59,048 nucleotides of DNA from Dyella sp. ASV21 (GTDB taxonomy: Bacteria; Pseudomonadota; Gammaproteobacteria; Xanthomonadales; Rhodanobacteraceae): NCBI RefSeq assembly GCF_016428975.1, contig NZ_JAELTT010000025.1, positions 1 to 59,048 of the forward strand, in the 5' to 3' direction. A model generated the notes under the pieces. That model was not told where the DNA came from, did no database searches, and saw only the letters and a program-made list of their open reading frames with translations. The position numbers and the translations under genes were made by a program. Positions 33,212 to 40,779 of the stretch are shown piece after piece (position 1 is the stretch's first letter; each line of letters begins with the position of its first letter).

Positions 33212-34101
33212 TACTGCCGCTGCAACGATGCGTAGACAAGATCAAACAGCGCTGCCGCCGAGCTCGGCAGCAACGCACGACGCAGTGCGATCAAACGCAC
33301 GGATCGTTCGGCAGGACGCTGGGCGATGCGCAGCGTCTCCACCTGATGGCCGAACGATTGAATCATGCGCGGACTCAGTTGGGGCCCCAGCACCACGGCA
33401 TCCAACGCCACCATGGCATCCAGCACAAGATTGAGCGACGAACATTCGAACACGCGCGATGGCGGCGACAAGCCGTTTTGCGCAAAGAGCTGATCGAACG
33501 CCGTACCCGGTCCGGCAACGGGGGTTACCCATAGGCAGTCATGCAATTGGCCAAGATCCGAGGCCCCGGCCAAGGGATGACCTAGACGCACCGACAAGCG
33601 CGTCGCGATTCGACAGGCTTCCAGCGTCTCCAGCCCGCTCCAGTTCTCCGCCGGATGCGTGCTCACCGCGAAATCCAGCGTGCCTTCGCGCAGCATGGTG
33701 GCTATCGCCAGCGGACCAAGTTCATGGATGCACAGCCGCGTGGCTGGGTAGCGCGCATGAAACGACGCCAAGGCATCCTCCAGCGATACGGAAAGCGCCG
33801 AGACGGTAGTAATACCAACGGAAACGCTCTGCGCCACCACGCCTTTCATCTCGTCGATGTCGCGTCGAGCCCGCCCCACGCTTTCCAGCACATGCCGCGC
33901 ATGGGCGATCAGGCGCACGCCGAACGGTGTCAGGCTGACGCCCTGGCTCGAACGCACGAGCAGCGTCACGCCCAGCTCCTCTTCGAGAGATTGCAGTGTA
34001 CGGCTCAGCGCGGGCTGACTGATGTGTAGCCGCTTGGTCGCCTGTTGCAGGCTACCGGCCTCATACACTGCCACCAAGCTACGCAAATGTTGCAACTTCA
34101 T
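33196..34101 (-). CDS. LysR-family transcriptional regulator
   Basis: 301 residues. The N-terminal winged helix is standard (MKLQHLRSLVAVYEAGSLQQ, then TKRLHISQPALSRTLQSLEEELG), and the periplasmic-binding-protein-like effector domain covers about residues 90-300. It is convergent with the amidohydrolase; whether it controls that operon or something else is not evident. The start codon is the first ATG and matches the family N-terminus. Confidence 0.9.
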   Translation of the reverse strand: MKLQHLRSLVAVYEAGSLQQATKRLHISQPALSRTLQSLEEELGVTLLVRSSQGVSLTPFGVRLIAHARHVLESVGRARRDIDEMKGVVAQSVSVGITTVSALSVSLEDALASFHARYPATRLCIHELGPLAIATMLREGTLDFAVSTHPAENWSGLETLEACRIATRLSVRLGHPLAGASDLGQLHDCLWVTPVAGPGTAFDQLFAQNGLSPPSRVFECSSLNLVLDAMVALDAVVLGPQLSPRMIQSFGHQVETLRIAQRPAERSVRLIALRRALLPSSAAALFDLVYASLQRQYAPVD

Positions 34102-34376
34102 GCAGGGATGACTGGCTGTGCGTGCGGCGATACACCGATTCCGCCGACCTTAGCATCCAGCAAGCCCACAACCAGGAAGGCGTTTTCCGACATTCGTGGC
34201 GGCCCAGGGCGCGTCGAGCGATGCTGCCATCGCCGGAATGACACCGGGCGAGGACAGTTCCTGCACTTGGGCTTATCTACACTGCCAGGAGCCGCTCGGA
34301 TGGAAGGCGACAGGTAACCGCCGAAAGGACTCGGGCGAACACAGAGACTTCCCCCTCGGTCCGCAGGACACCGACC

Positions 34377-35468
34377 ATGCCAACGCCGTCCCCCCGCGCA
34401 CGACCGTCTCACCACCTCGGACGATGGGTGCTCGTTGGAGCGCCCGTGCTCGCGCTCGGCGTTGCCTTTAGCTATACCGCTGGCTGGCTGGCCCCCTCAC
34501 GCTTGAGCGCACAACGCATCGTGGACGCGCTTCAGCAAAACGCGGGATGGCATCCCGGCTACCGCCGCAACCACGCCAAGGGCGTGTGTGTGAGCGGCTA
34601 CTTCGAAAGCAATGGCGCCGCCGCGGCCTACTCGGTCGCCCGCGTGTTCGCCCAGGGCCGCACGCCGGTGATCGGGCGACTCGCCATTCCCGGCGGCAAC
34701 CCCGCGGCACCCGATGACAGCTCGCCCGTGCGCAGCCTGGCGCTGCGCTTTGACCTGCCGGGCGGCGAGCAATGGCGCACCGGCATGAACAACATGCCGG
34801 TATTCGTGGTCGCCACGCCCCAAGCCTTCTACGAGCAGCTGCTCGCGGCGCGACCGGACCCCGCCACACATAAACCCGACCCCGCGCGTCTGGCGGCGTT
34901 CTTCGCCGCGCACCCGGAAACCGGCCCCTTCCTTGCCTGGGCCAAGACCACCAGGCCATCGGCCAGCTTTGCCACGCAGAGCTACTACGGCCTCGATGCG
35001 TTCTACTTCATCGATGCCGCTGGGCGAAAGCACCCTGTGCGCTGGCGTGTAGCGCCGGAAACCGCCGACCACACCGATGCGCCCGCTGGGCCGCCCTCGA
35101 AAGACGATCTGACAGACGACCTCGATCGACGACTCGCGCAGGGACCGCTGCGTTGGCACTTGCTGGTAACGCTGGGCGCGCCCGAGGACCCCACCAACGA
35201 TGCCACGCGGGTGTGGCCTGCCGAACGTCCCACCATCGACGCTGGCACCCTGGTCATTGAACACGCGCAGGATCAGGCAAGCGGCCCCTGCCGCGACGTC
35301 AACTACGACCCCACCGTGCTGCCCCACGGCATCGCCATTTCCGACGACCCACTGCTTGCCGCCCGCGCATCCGCCTATGCCGACTCCTATCGACGACGCA
35401 CCGGCGAAGAAGCCCATGTGCCAGGCAGTGCCCCCGCCGCCGACGCGACGAAAGCGAGCCAGCCATGA
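34377..35468 (+). CDS. SrpA-type catalase-family peroxidase
   Basis: 363 residues. A membrane anchor or signal helix lies at about 16-38, followed by a small haem-catalase-like domain. Visible family features are the N-terminal distal region PGYRRNHAKGVCVSGYFESN (His of NHAKG) and the C-terminal haem-side stretch near PHGIAISDDPLLAARASAYADSYRRR. Such mini-catalases are typically encoded with a cytochrome b561, exactly as here (ATGA overlap with the next gene), which suggests peroxide reduction in the periplasm with electrons from the membrane. Confidence 0.85.
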   Translation: MPTPSPRARPSHHLGRWVLVGAPVLALGVAFSYTAGWLAPSRLSAQRIVDALQQNAGWHPGYRRNHAKGVCVSGYFESNGAAAAYSVARVFAQGRTPVIGRLAIPGGNPAAPDDSSPVRSLALRFDLPGGEQWRTGMNNMPVFVVATPQAFYEQLLAARPDPATHKPDPARLAAFFAAHPETGPFLAWAKTTRPSASFATQSYYGLDAFYFIDAAGRKHPVRWRVAPETADHTDAPAGPPSKDDLTDDLDRRLAQGPLRWHLLVTLGAPEDPTNDATRVWPAERPTIDAGTLVIEHAQDQASGPCRDVNYDPTVLPHGIAISDDPLLAARASAYADSYRRRTGEEAHVPGSAPAADATKASQP

Positions 35469-36136
35469 ATACGCATCCGGCCTTTCATCCGTTGGCGCGT
35501 GTACTGCACTGGACCATGGCGGTGCTGATCCTCGCCATGTTGTTTATCGGCGTGGGCATGGTGTCCACCGTATCGAGCAAGCACACCTGGCTGCTGGCCA
35601 TCCACAAGCCGCTCGGCATCGCGATACTGGTGCTCGCCATCATTCGCCTTGGCGTGCGGCTACGCTTCCGTGCACCGCCGCTGCCCGCCGACATGCCCGC
35701 CTCGATGCAATGGGTGGCGCATGCATCGCACTGGGTGCTGTACGCCTTGATGTTCGCCATGCCATTGATCGGCTGGGCCATGCTGTCGGCGGGGGGCTAT
35801 CCCGTCACCATCCTGCACGGCTGGCCGCTGCCGCCACTGGTTCCGGCGCATGGCGCGCTGTTCGGCTGGCTGCGACTGGCCCATGGCGTGTTGGCCTATG
35901 TGTTCTTCCTGGCGATCCTGGGGCACATGGGCGCCGCGCTCTATCACGGCCTGATCCGTCGCGATGACGTACTGCCCAGCATGAGTTTCCCGCGTCGCGA
36001 GCCATCGCCGCCGCAAATGTCTGATGCGCCCGCCACCACTCAGGCGTCGGCGGTGGGCACGGCCCTGCCCGAACAACCGCCCGAGGCCCAGCCGGCCGGC
36101 GATCCAGCGTCGCCCGGCCAGGGCGATGCTGGATAA
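35465..36136 (+). CDS. Cytochrome b561-type membrane haem protein
   Basis: 223 residues. Four hydrophobic helices with His residues for two b-haems: HPLARVLHWTMAVLILAML near the N-terminus, HKPLGIAILVLAIIRLGVRL, HASHWVLYALMFAMPLIGW, and HGVLAYVFFLAILGHMGAALYH. The C-terminal 45 residues are Pro/Ala-rich and probably disordered. It follows the SrpA-like peroxidase with an ATGA overlap and probably supplies its electrons. Confidence 0.9.
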   Translation: MNTHPAFHPLARVLHWTMAVLILAMLFIGVGMVSTVSSKHTWLLAIHKPLGIAILVLAIIRLGVRLRFRAPPLPADMPASMQWVAHASHWVLYALMFAMPLIGWAMLSAGGYPVTILHGWPLPPLVPAHGALFGWLRLAHGVLAYVFFLAILGHMGAALYHGLIRRDDVLPSMSFPRREPSPPQMSDAPATTQASAVGTALPEQPPEAQPAGDPASPGQGDAG

Positions 36137-36214
36137 CCATCCAGGCAGGCACATCCATGCCGGGCCAGCGCGCGCGGAAGAGCGATATGTGCGTCGCCGT
36201 CGTAGCGGTGGACG

Positions 36215-36739
36215 CTAACCACCGCGCGATTGCATGGCGCGATGCCGAGCAGCGCGGGTGGCACCGGCGGCACGACTCACCGCGCGAGTGCTGGCCGCTT
36301 TCTTGGCGGCTGCCTTGCGGCCCGCCGCACCTTTGGTGCGTGCGGCCTGCTTGGCCGAAGCAGAGCGCTGTGCCGGCGTGCGCTTGGCCGCGGCCTTGCG
36401 CGCCTGGCGTGACAACGCCTGCGTGGACGCTGCCGCAGAATCTTCGCGCTTGAGCGCGGCGGTGGACGCGCGACTGCGCTTGGCGGAGGCGGCCTTGCTG
36501 GATTTCTTTGCAGCCGGCTGCTTGCGCGTGCTGCGCTTGCCTGCGGCGGGCAGCTCGATGCCCGCGCGGCGCGCTTCGGACAAACCAATGGCGATCGCCT
36601 GCCGCGCCGAGCGCGCACCATGCTTCCCTGCGCGAATGCGTTTGATCTCTTCCCGCACGAATTCGCCCGCCTGCGTGCTGGCCGACTTACCTTCACGCCT
36701 GTCCTTGCGCGCACGCGCCAAAGTTTTTGCAGTAGGCAT
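36215..36739 (-). CDS. Lys/Ala-rich histone-like protein (DUF6496-type N-terminus)
   Basis: 174 residues. The N-terminal 60 residues (PTAKTLARARKDRREGKSAS, then EEIKRIRAGKHGARSARQAIAIGLSEARRAG) form a conserved charged block found in many proteobacterial proteins. The rest is a long low-complexity tail of Lys, Ala, Arg and Ser with repeated AAKK and KAA units like eukaryotic H1 tails. DNA binding or compaction is the natural guess but is inference. GGAGG six bases before the ATG fixes the start; a longer frame extends 48 codons upstream without support. Confidence 0.7.
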   Translation of the reverse strand: MPTAKTLARARKDRREGKSASTQAGEFVREEIKRIRAGKHGARSARQAIAIGLSEARRAGIELPAAGKRSTRKQPAAKKSSKAASAKRSRASTAALKREDSAAASTQALSRQARKAAAKRTPAQRSASAKQAARTKGAAGRKAAAKKAASTRAVSRAAGATRAARHRAMQSRGG

Positions 36740-36842
36740 CACGCACCTCCGATACAACCGAAGGGGCGATGCTGGCGGCTGCACCGTGAAGCATGGGGCA
36801 AGGAAAGCTGAAGGAAGCGCCTGCCGTTCACCTTCTGGAACC

Positions 36843-36877
36843 GCCGCTGTCGCAGGCGTCACCAAGGCGACAGCGGC
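36843..36877. terminator. Strong hairpin downstream of the ABC transporter gene
   Basis: GCCGCTGTCGC (36843-36853) pairs with GCGACAGCGGC (36867-36877), 11 bp without mismatch around a 13-base loop. It lies 20 bases past the end of the ABC transporter gene on the minus strand and upstream of the histone-like gene. No T-run follows. Confidence 0.5.
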
Positions 36878-36896
36878 ATTCACACCGGTTCAACGC

Positions 36897-38756
36897 TCAG
36901 GCGACGGCACCGTCCTCGGCGGGATCCTCGGCCGCGACAAAGCCACCCGTCTGCCGTTGCCACAAGCGGGCGTAGAGGCCGCCCTGCGCGATAAGCTCGG
37001 CGTGCGTGCCGCTCTCCACAATCAGGCCCTTGTCCATCACCACCAGCCGATCCATGCGCGCGATGGTGGAAAGACGGTGCGCGATCGCAATCACGGTCTT
37101 GCCGCGCATGAGCAGCTCCAGGCTTTCCTGGATGGCGGCCTCCGCTTCCGAATCCAATGCCGAGGTAGCTTCGTCGAGGATGAGGATAGGCGCATCCTTG
37201 AGCAGCACGCGGGCGATGGCGATACGCTGGCGCTGGCCGCCGCTCAGCTTCACGCCGCGCTCGCCCACATGGGCGTCGTAGCCCGAGCGGCCCTCGCCAT
37301 CCACCAAGAGCGGAATGAACTCGTCCGCGCGCGCCTTGCGCACCGCGTCGAGCATCTGCGCCTCGGTGGCATCGGGACGACCGTACAGCAGGTTGTCGCG
37401 AATCGAGCGATGCAACAGCGAGGTATCCTGCGTGACCACGCCGATTTGCGCACGCAGGCTCTCTTGCGCCACCCGCGCAATGTCCTGCCCGTCGATCAGG
37501 ATGCGTCCACCCTCCAGGTCGTAAAGGCGCAACAGCACGTTCACCAAGGTGGATTTACCCGCCCCCGACGGCCCTACCACGCCGATCTTCTCGCCACCAC
37601 GCACGGCCAGGTCGAGCCCGGCGATCACACCGCCTTTCTTGCCGTAGTGAAAATGGATGTCCTGGAAATGCACGGCGCCCGTGGTGACTTCCAGCGGCAT
37701 GGCGCCTTCGCTGTCCTGCACGGTGCGCGGCCGGGAAATGGTCTCGATGCCATCCTGCACGGTGCCCACGTTTTCGAAGATGCCGTTGATGACCCACATG
37801 ATCCAACCGGACATGTTGTTGATGCGGATAACCAGACCGGTACATAGCGCAATCGCGCCGACGGTGACCTTGCCCTGGCTCCATAGCCATACGGCCAGGC
37901 CCGACGTGCCCACGATCAGAAAACCATTGAGCGTCGTGATGGTGGCGTCCATCGCCGTGGTCAGCCGCGTCATCGCACGCATGCGCGTGATCTGCTCGCC
38001 CATGGCATCGGCCACGTAGGTTTCCTCGCGCAGGGTATGCGCGAACAGCTTCAGCGTGAGGATGTTGCTATAGCCATCCACGATGCGCCCCATCAGGCGC
38101 GAACGCGCTTCCGATTGCCGCCACGAACGCTCCTTGGTGCGCGGCACGAAGTACGCCAGCGTCGCCACGTAGGCACCCAGCCACAGTATCAGCGGCAGGG
38201 CCAGCCAGTAATCGGCCTGCGCGAACATGACGATGGCGCTGCCGGTGTAGATGGCCACGTACCAAATGGCATCCACGATCTGCACCGCCGATTCACGCAG
38301 CGCACCGGAGGTCTGCATGATGCGGTTGGCGATGCGCCCGGCATAGTCGTTCTGGAAAAAGCCCAGGCTCTGGCGAATCACATAGCGATGGTTCTGCCAG
38401 CGAATGCGATTGGTGAGGTTGGGCACGATGGCCTGATTGACCAGCAAGTCATGCAGCCCGATCAGTAGCGGGCGCGCAATCAACGCCACCAAGCCCATCC
38501 ACAGCAGCTTGTCGCCATGCAGGCGAAAGAAATCCGCTGCCGGCGTTTCCTTGGTCATGTCCACGATGCTGCCAATGAAGCCAAACAGCGATACCTCCAC
38601 GATCGCCACCCCAAAGCCGACCACGATGGTGGCGGCGAACACCGGCCACACCTGGCGCAGGTAGAACACGTAGAAGCGCCACACGGACTGCGGTGGCATG
38701 CCGTCGACGGGGTCCTTGAAAGCGTCGATCAGCGACTCGAACCAGCGGAACACCAT
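36897..38756 (-). CDS. ABC exporter, fused membrane and ATPase domains
   Basis: 619 residues. A six-helix transmembrane domain (about 30-330) precedes the nucleotide-binding domain with Walker A GPSGAGKST, signature LSGGQRQRIAIAR, Walker B ILILDEATSALDSE and the H-loop IAHRLSTIARMD. This is the MsbA/lipid- or drug-exporter type and works as a dimer in the inner membrane. The substrate cannot be read. AAGGA about nine bases before the ATG supports the chosen start over one 24 codons upstream. Single gene. Confidence 0.9.
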   Translation of the reverse strand: MVFRWFESLIDAFKDPVDGMPPQSVWRFYVFYLRQVWPVFAATIVVGFGVAIVEVSLFGFIGSIVDMTKETPAADFFRLHGDKLLWMGLVALIARPLLIGLHDLLVNQAIVPNLTNRIRWQNHRYVIRQSLGFFQNDYAGRIANRIMQTSGALRESAVQIVDAIWYVAIYTGSAIVMFAQADYWLALPLILWLGAYVATLAYFVPRTKERSWRQSEARSRLMGRIVDGYSNILTLKLFAHTLREETYVADAMGEQITRMRAMTRLTTAMDATITTLNGFLIVGTSGLAVWLWSQGKVTVGAIALCTGLVIRINNMSGWIMWVINGIFENVGTVQDGIETISRPRTVQDSEGAMPLEVTTGAVHFQDIHFHYGKKGGVIAGLDLAVRGGEKIGVVGPSGAGKSTLVNVLLRLYDLEGGRILIDGQDIARVAQESLRAQIGVVTQDTSLLHRSIRDNLLYGRPDATEAQMLDAVRKARADEFIPLLVDGEGRSGYDAHVGERGVKLSGGQRQRIAIARVLLKDAPILILDEATSALDSEAEAAIQESLELLMRGKTVIAIAHRLSTIARMDRLVVMDKGLIVESGTHAELIAQGGLYARLWQRQTGGFVAAEDPAEDGAVA

Positions 38757-38884
38757 GGGGAATCGTCCTTGGGGGTAAAGCCTTGGGGGCAACAGTGTAG
38801 GCCTGAAGGCGTGCAAGCCCGGTTTCAAGCCAAGCTGCCGCCCAGAACCACCCCCAAACCCGGGGGCACTTGAATTTCGGAAAT

Positions 38885-38935
38885 CTTACGATATATCTTA
38901 AGACTGTTACTTAAGACTGTTACTTACGATATATC
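38885..38935. promoter_or_regulatory. Repeated operator-like region before the PadR gene
   Basis: CTTACGATATATC occurs at 38885-38897 and again at 38923-38935; between them TTAAGACTGTTAC is repeated in tandem (38898-38910 and 38911-38923). The core GATATATC is palindromic. The second copy ends 10 bases before the PadR ATG, so bound protein would block translation start or promoter. PadR regulators commonly bind such AT-rich sites in their own promoters. Confidence 0.7.
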
Positions 38936-38945
38936 GGAGAGACAT

Positions 38946-39602
38946 ATGGGATTCCGTCATTTGTTTGATTGGCACCACGCCCACCACGCTCACCATGGCC
39001 GGGGCGGCTGCGACAGCCGCGACGCCTGGGCGCGCGAAGCCATGGGCATGGGTCGTGGGCACGGACGTGGGCGCGGCTTCGGCCGGGGCTTTGGCGACGA
39101 CGAAGGCCAGGGCGGCATGGGCGGTCGCTTCCGTGGCGGCCGCGTATTCGGCCACGGCGACCTCAAGCTCATCCTGCTGGCCTTGATCGCCGAGCAGCCG
39201 CGGCACGGCTATGAACTGATCCGCACCATCGAGGAGATGTTCGATGGCGCTTATGCGCCCAGCCCCGGCGCGGTCTACCCCACCCTCACCCTGCTGGAAG
39301 AGCTCGGCCATACCAGCGTCACGGCCGACGACGGCAAGAAGCTCTACACCATCACCGAAGAAGGCAAGGCATTCCTCACCGAGAACAAGCAGGCAGTGGA
39401 TGCGGTGATGTCGCGCATGGAGGAGACGGCCAAAATGTTCGCCCGCGCCGCCGCCCCGATGGCGCTGCGCGATGCCATGCACAACCTCAAGCGAGCGCTG
39501 TTCATGCACGGCGGCCCGTGGAATGCCGCCGAGGTAAAGCGCATCGGCGACATCATCCGCCGCGCGGCCGAGGACATCGCCAAGGGCCGCCAGGATGGCT
39601 GA
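38946..39602 (+). CDS. PadR-family regulator with a His/Gly-rich N-terminal extension (YqjI-like)
   Basis: 218 residues. Residues 1-70 are rich in His, Gly, Arg and Phe (WHHAHHAHHGRG, later GRGHGRGRGFGRGFG), a possible metal-binding region as in the nickel-responsive E. coli YqjI. The PadR winged helix follows (LKLILLALIAEQPRHGYELI, then PSPGAVYPTLTLLEELG), with a C-terminal helical dimerisation part. GGAGAG precedes the ATG. Repeated GATATATC sites upstream point to autoregulation. A Fur-like gene overlaps its end by eight bases, so both form one operon. Metal sensing is inferred. Confidence 0.85.
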   Translation: MGFRHLFDWHHAHHAHHGRGGCDSRDAWAREAMGMGRGHGRGRGFGRGFGDDEGQGGMGGRFRGGRVFGHGDLKLILLALIAEQPRHGYELIRTIEEMFDGAYAPSPGAVYPTLTLLEELGHTSVTADDGKKLYTITEEGKAFLTENKQAVDAVMSRMEETAKMFARAAAPMALRDAMHNLKRALFMHGGPWNAAEVKRIGDIIRRAAEDIAKGRQDG

Positions 39603-39984
39603 CGTCACCGTCGCCATGACCACCGATGCGCGCGAAATGCTGGCAAGGGCGGGATGGCGAGTGACGCCGCCACGCGTAGCGATCTGGCAGGTGTTGTGCG
39701 ACGCCACCGACGAACCCGACGCAGTAGAAATACTGCGCCGGGCTCGCTTGTGGGAGCCGCGCACCAGCCTCGGCACCGTCTATCGCTTTTTGCGCGATCT
39801 GGAACAACGCGGCCTTGCGGCCTGTCGCCTGCTTCCCCATCAGCGGGCACGCTGGCGCATCGGCTCGCCCGAGCCATCCGCCGCGCCGCAAGGCGACCCG
39901 GTGACGCTGGCCGCGATCACCCAATTGGCCGCCGCCTTCGGCTATCGCCTGATACCCAACACGTGGCATCGCGCCGGCACATAA
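39595..39984 (+). CDS. Fur-like regulator lacking the usual metal-binding motifs
   Basis: 129 residues. The winged-helix half is Fur-like (GWRVTPPRVAIWQVLCDATDE, then SLGTVYRFLRDLEQRGLA). The second half lacks the family's His-His-x-His ... Cys stretch and both Cys-x-x-Cys zinc motifs; where they would begin the sequence reads QRARWRIGSPEPS. It may therefore have lost metal control or use other ligands. It starts inside the last codons of the PadR gene and is co-transcribed with it. The short dimerisation region is followed by only 20 residues. Confidence 0.8.
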   Translation: MADVTVAMTTDAREMLARAGWRVTPPRVAIWQVLCDATDEPDAVEILRRARLWEPRTSLGTVYRFLRDLEQRGLAACRLLPHQRARWRIGSPEPSAAPQGDPVTLAAITQLAAAFGYRLIPNTWHRAGT

Positions 39985-39988
39985 CCGC

Positions 39989-40693
39989 TCACCCGGCGGA
40001 ACGCTTGCGCACGCGCTGATCGCGACGCGAGGCCAGCCGATCGGCCAGTCGGGTGGGTTCGGGCAAGCGGTACGTGGTGCAATAGGCCAGCACCAGCGCC
40101 GGTGCGCTCGCCATGCTCACGCGATGCCCGGGCGACACGATGAGCGGGCGCGTGCGGTCCTTGCTGCGCAGGACCCAGCCGATGACCTTGCCCTTGTAAA
40201 GCAACGGAACGCGCTCGCCCTTACGCGGGCCGACCTCTTCATGGGTGCCCACCAGAATCGACTTGCCCACGCCAATGGTCGGCAAGCCCGTCACCACGCC
40301 CAGATGCGCCGCAATGCCCAGCCCGCGCGGGTGCGCCACGCCATGCCCGTCCACAAAAACCAGATCCGGCGTGCGCGGCAGCTGCTCCAGGGCGAGCAAT
40401 GCCGCCGGCAACTCGCGAAACGACAACAGGCCCGGGATATACGGCATGCGCGTGGGCAGGCGCGCCACTGTTTCCGCCACGGGCTCCATGGTCTGCGCAT
40501 CGAGCAGCACGGCGGCCGCACGCGTCACGGCGCCGTTGTCTTCGAATCCCACGTCGACGCCGGCTACATAAGGCAGGGGCGGATGCTCGTCCACCAGCCG
40601 CACCTGCGCGGCCAGTGTTACCTGTAACGCACGCGCCTTGGCGGTGTCGCCGTCCCACGGCGGGGCCTCGTAATGCGTTGCTGGGTCCGTCAT
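39989..40693 (-). CDS. nfi: Endonuclease V (deoxyinosine 3' endonuclease)
   Basis: 234 residues. The enzyme cuts DNA near deoxyinosine to start repair of deaminated adenine. Conserved parts are VAGVDVGF with D47, the wedge motif [11 protein letters not shown] (about 84-94, E94) and the metal-site stretch [15 protein letters not shown] with D115, then GVGKSILVG. All catalytic acidic residues are present. The ATG at 40693 matches the usual N-terminus; a TTG 13 codons upstream has no ribosome-binding site. Convergent with the Fur-like gene, only four bases apart. Confidence 0.92.
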   Translation of the reverse strand: MTDPATHYEAPPWDGDTAKARALQVTLAAQVRLVDEHPPLPYVAGVDVGFEDNGAVTRAAAVLLDAQTMEPVAETVARLPTRMPYIPGLLSFRELPAALLALEQLPRTPDLVFVDGHGVAHPRGLGIAAHLGVVTGLPTIGVGKSILVGTHEEVGPRKGERVPLLYKGKVIGWVLRSKDRTRPLIVSPGHRVSMASAPALVLAYCTTYRLPEPTRLADRLASRRDQRVRKRSAG

Positions 40694-40779
40694 GGTGAAA
40701 GCGTGAAAGCCCGGGGCTGAACGCGGCGTCAAGGCAATTATTCATTGACCGCTCTGGAACGCGCCCGGATCATGCCGGC

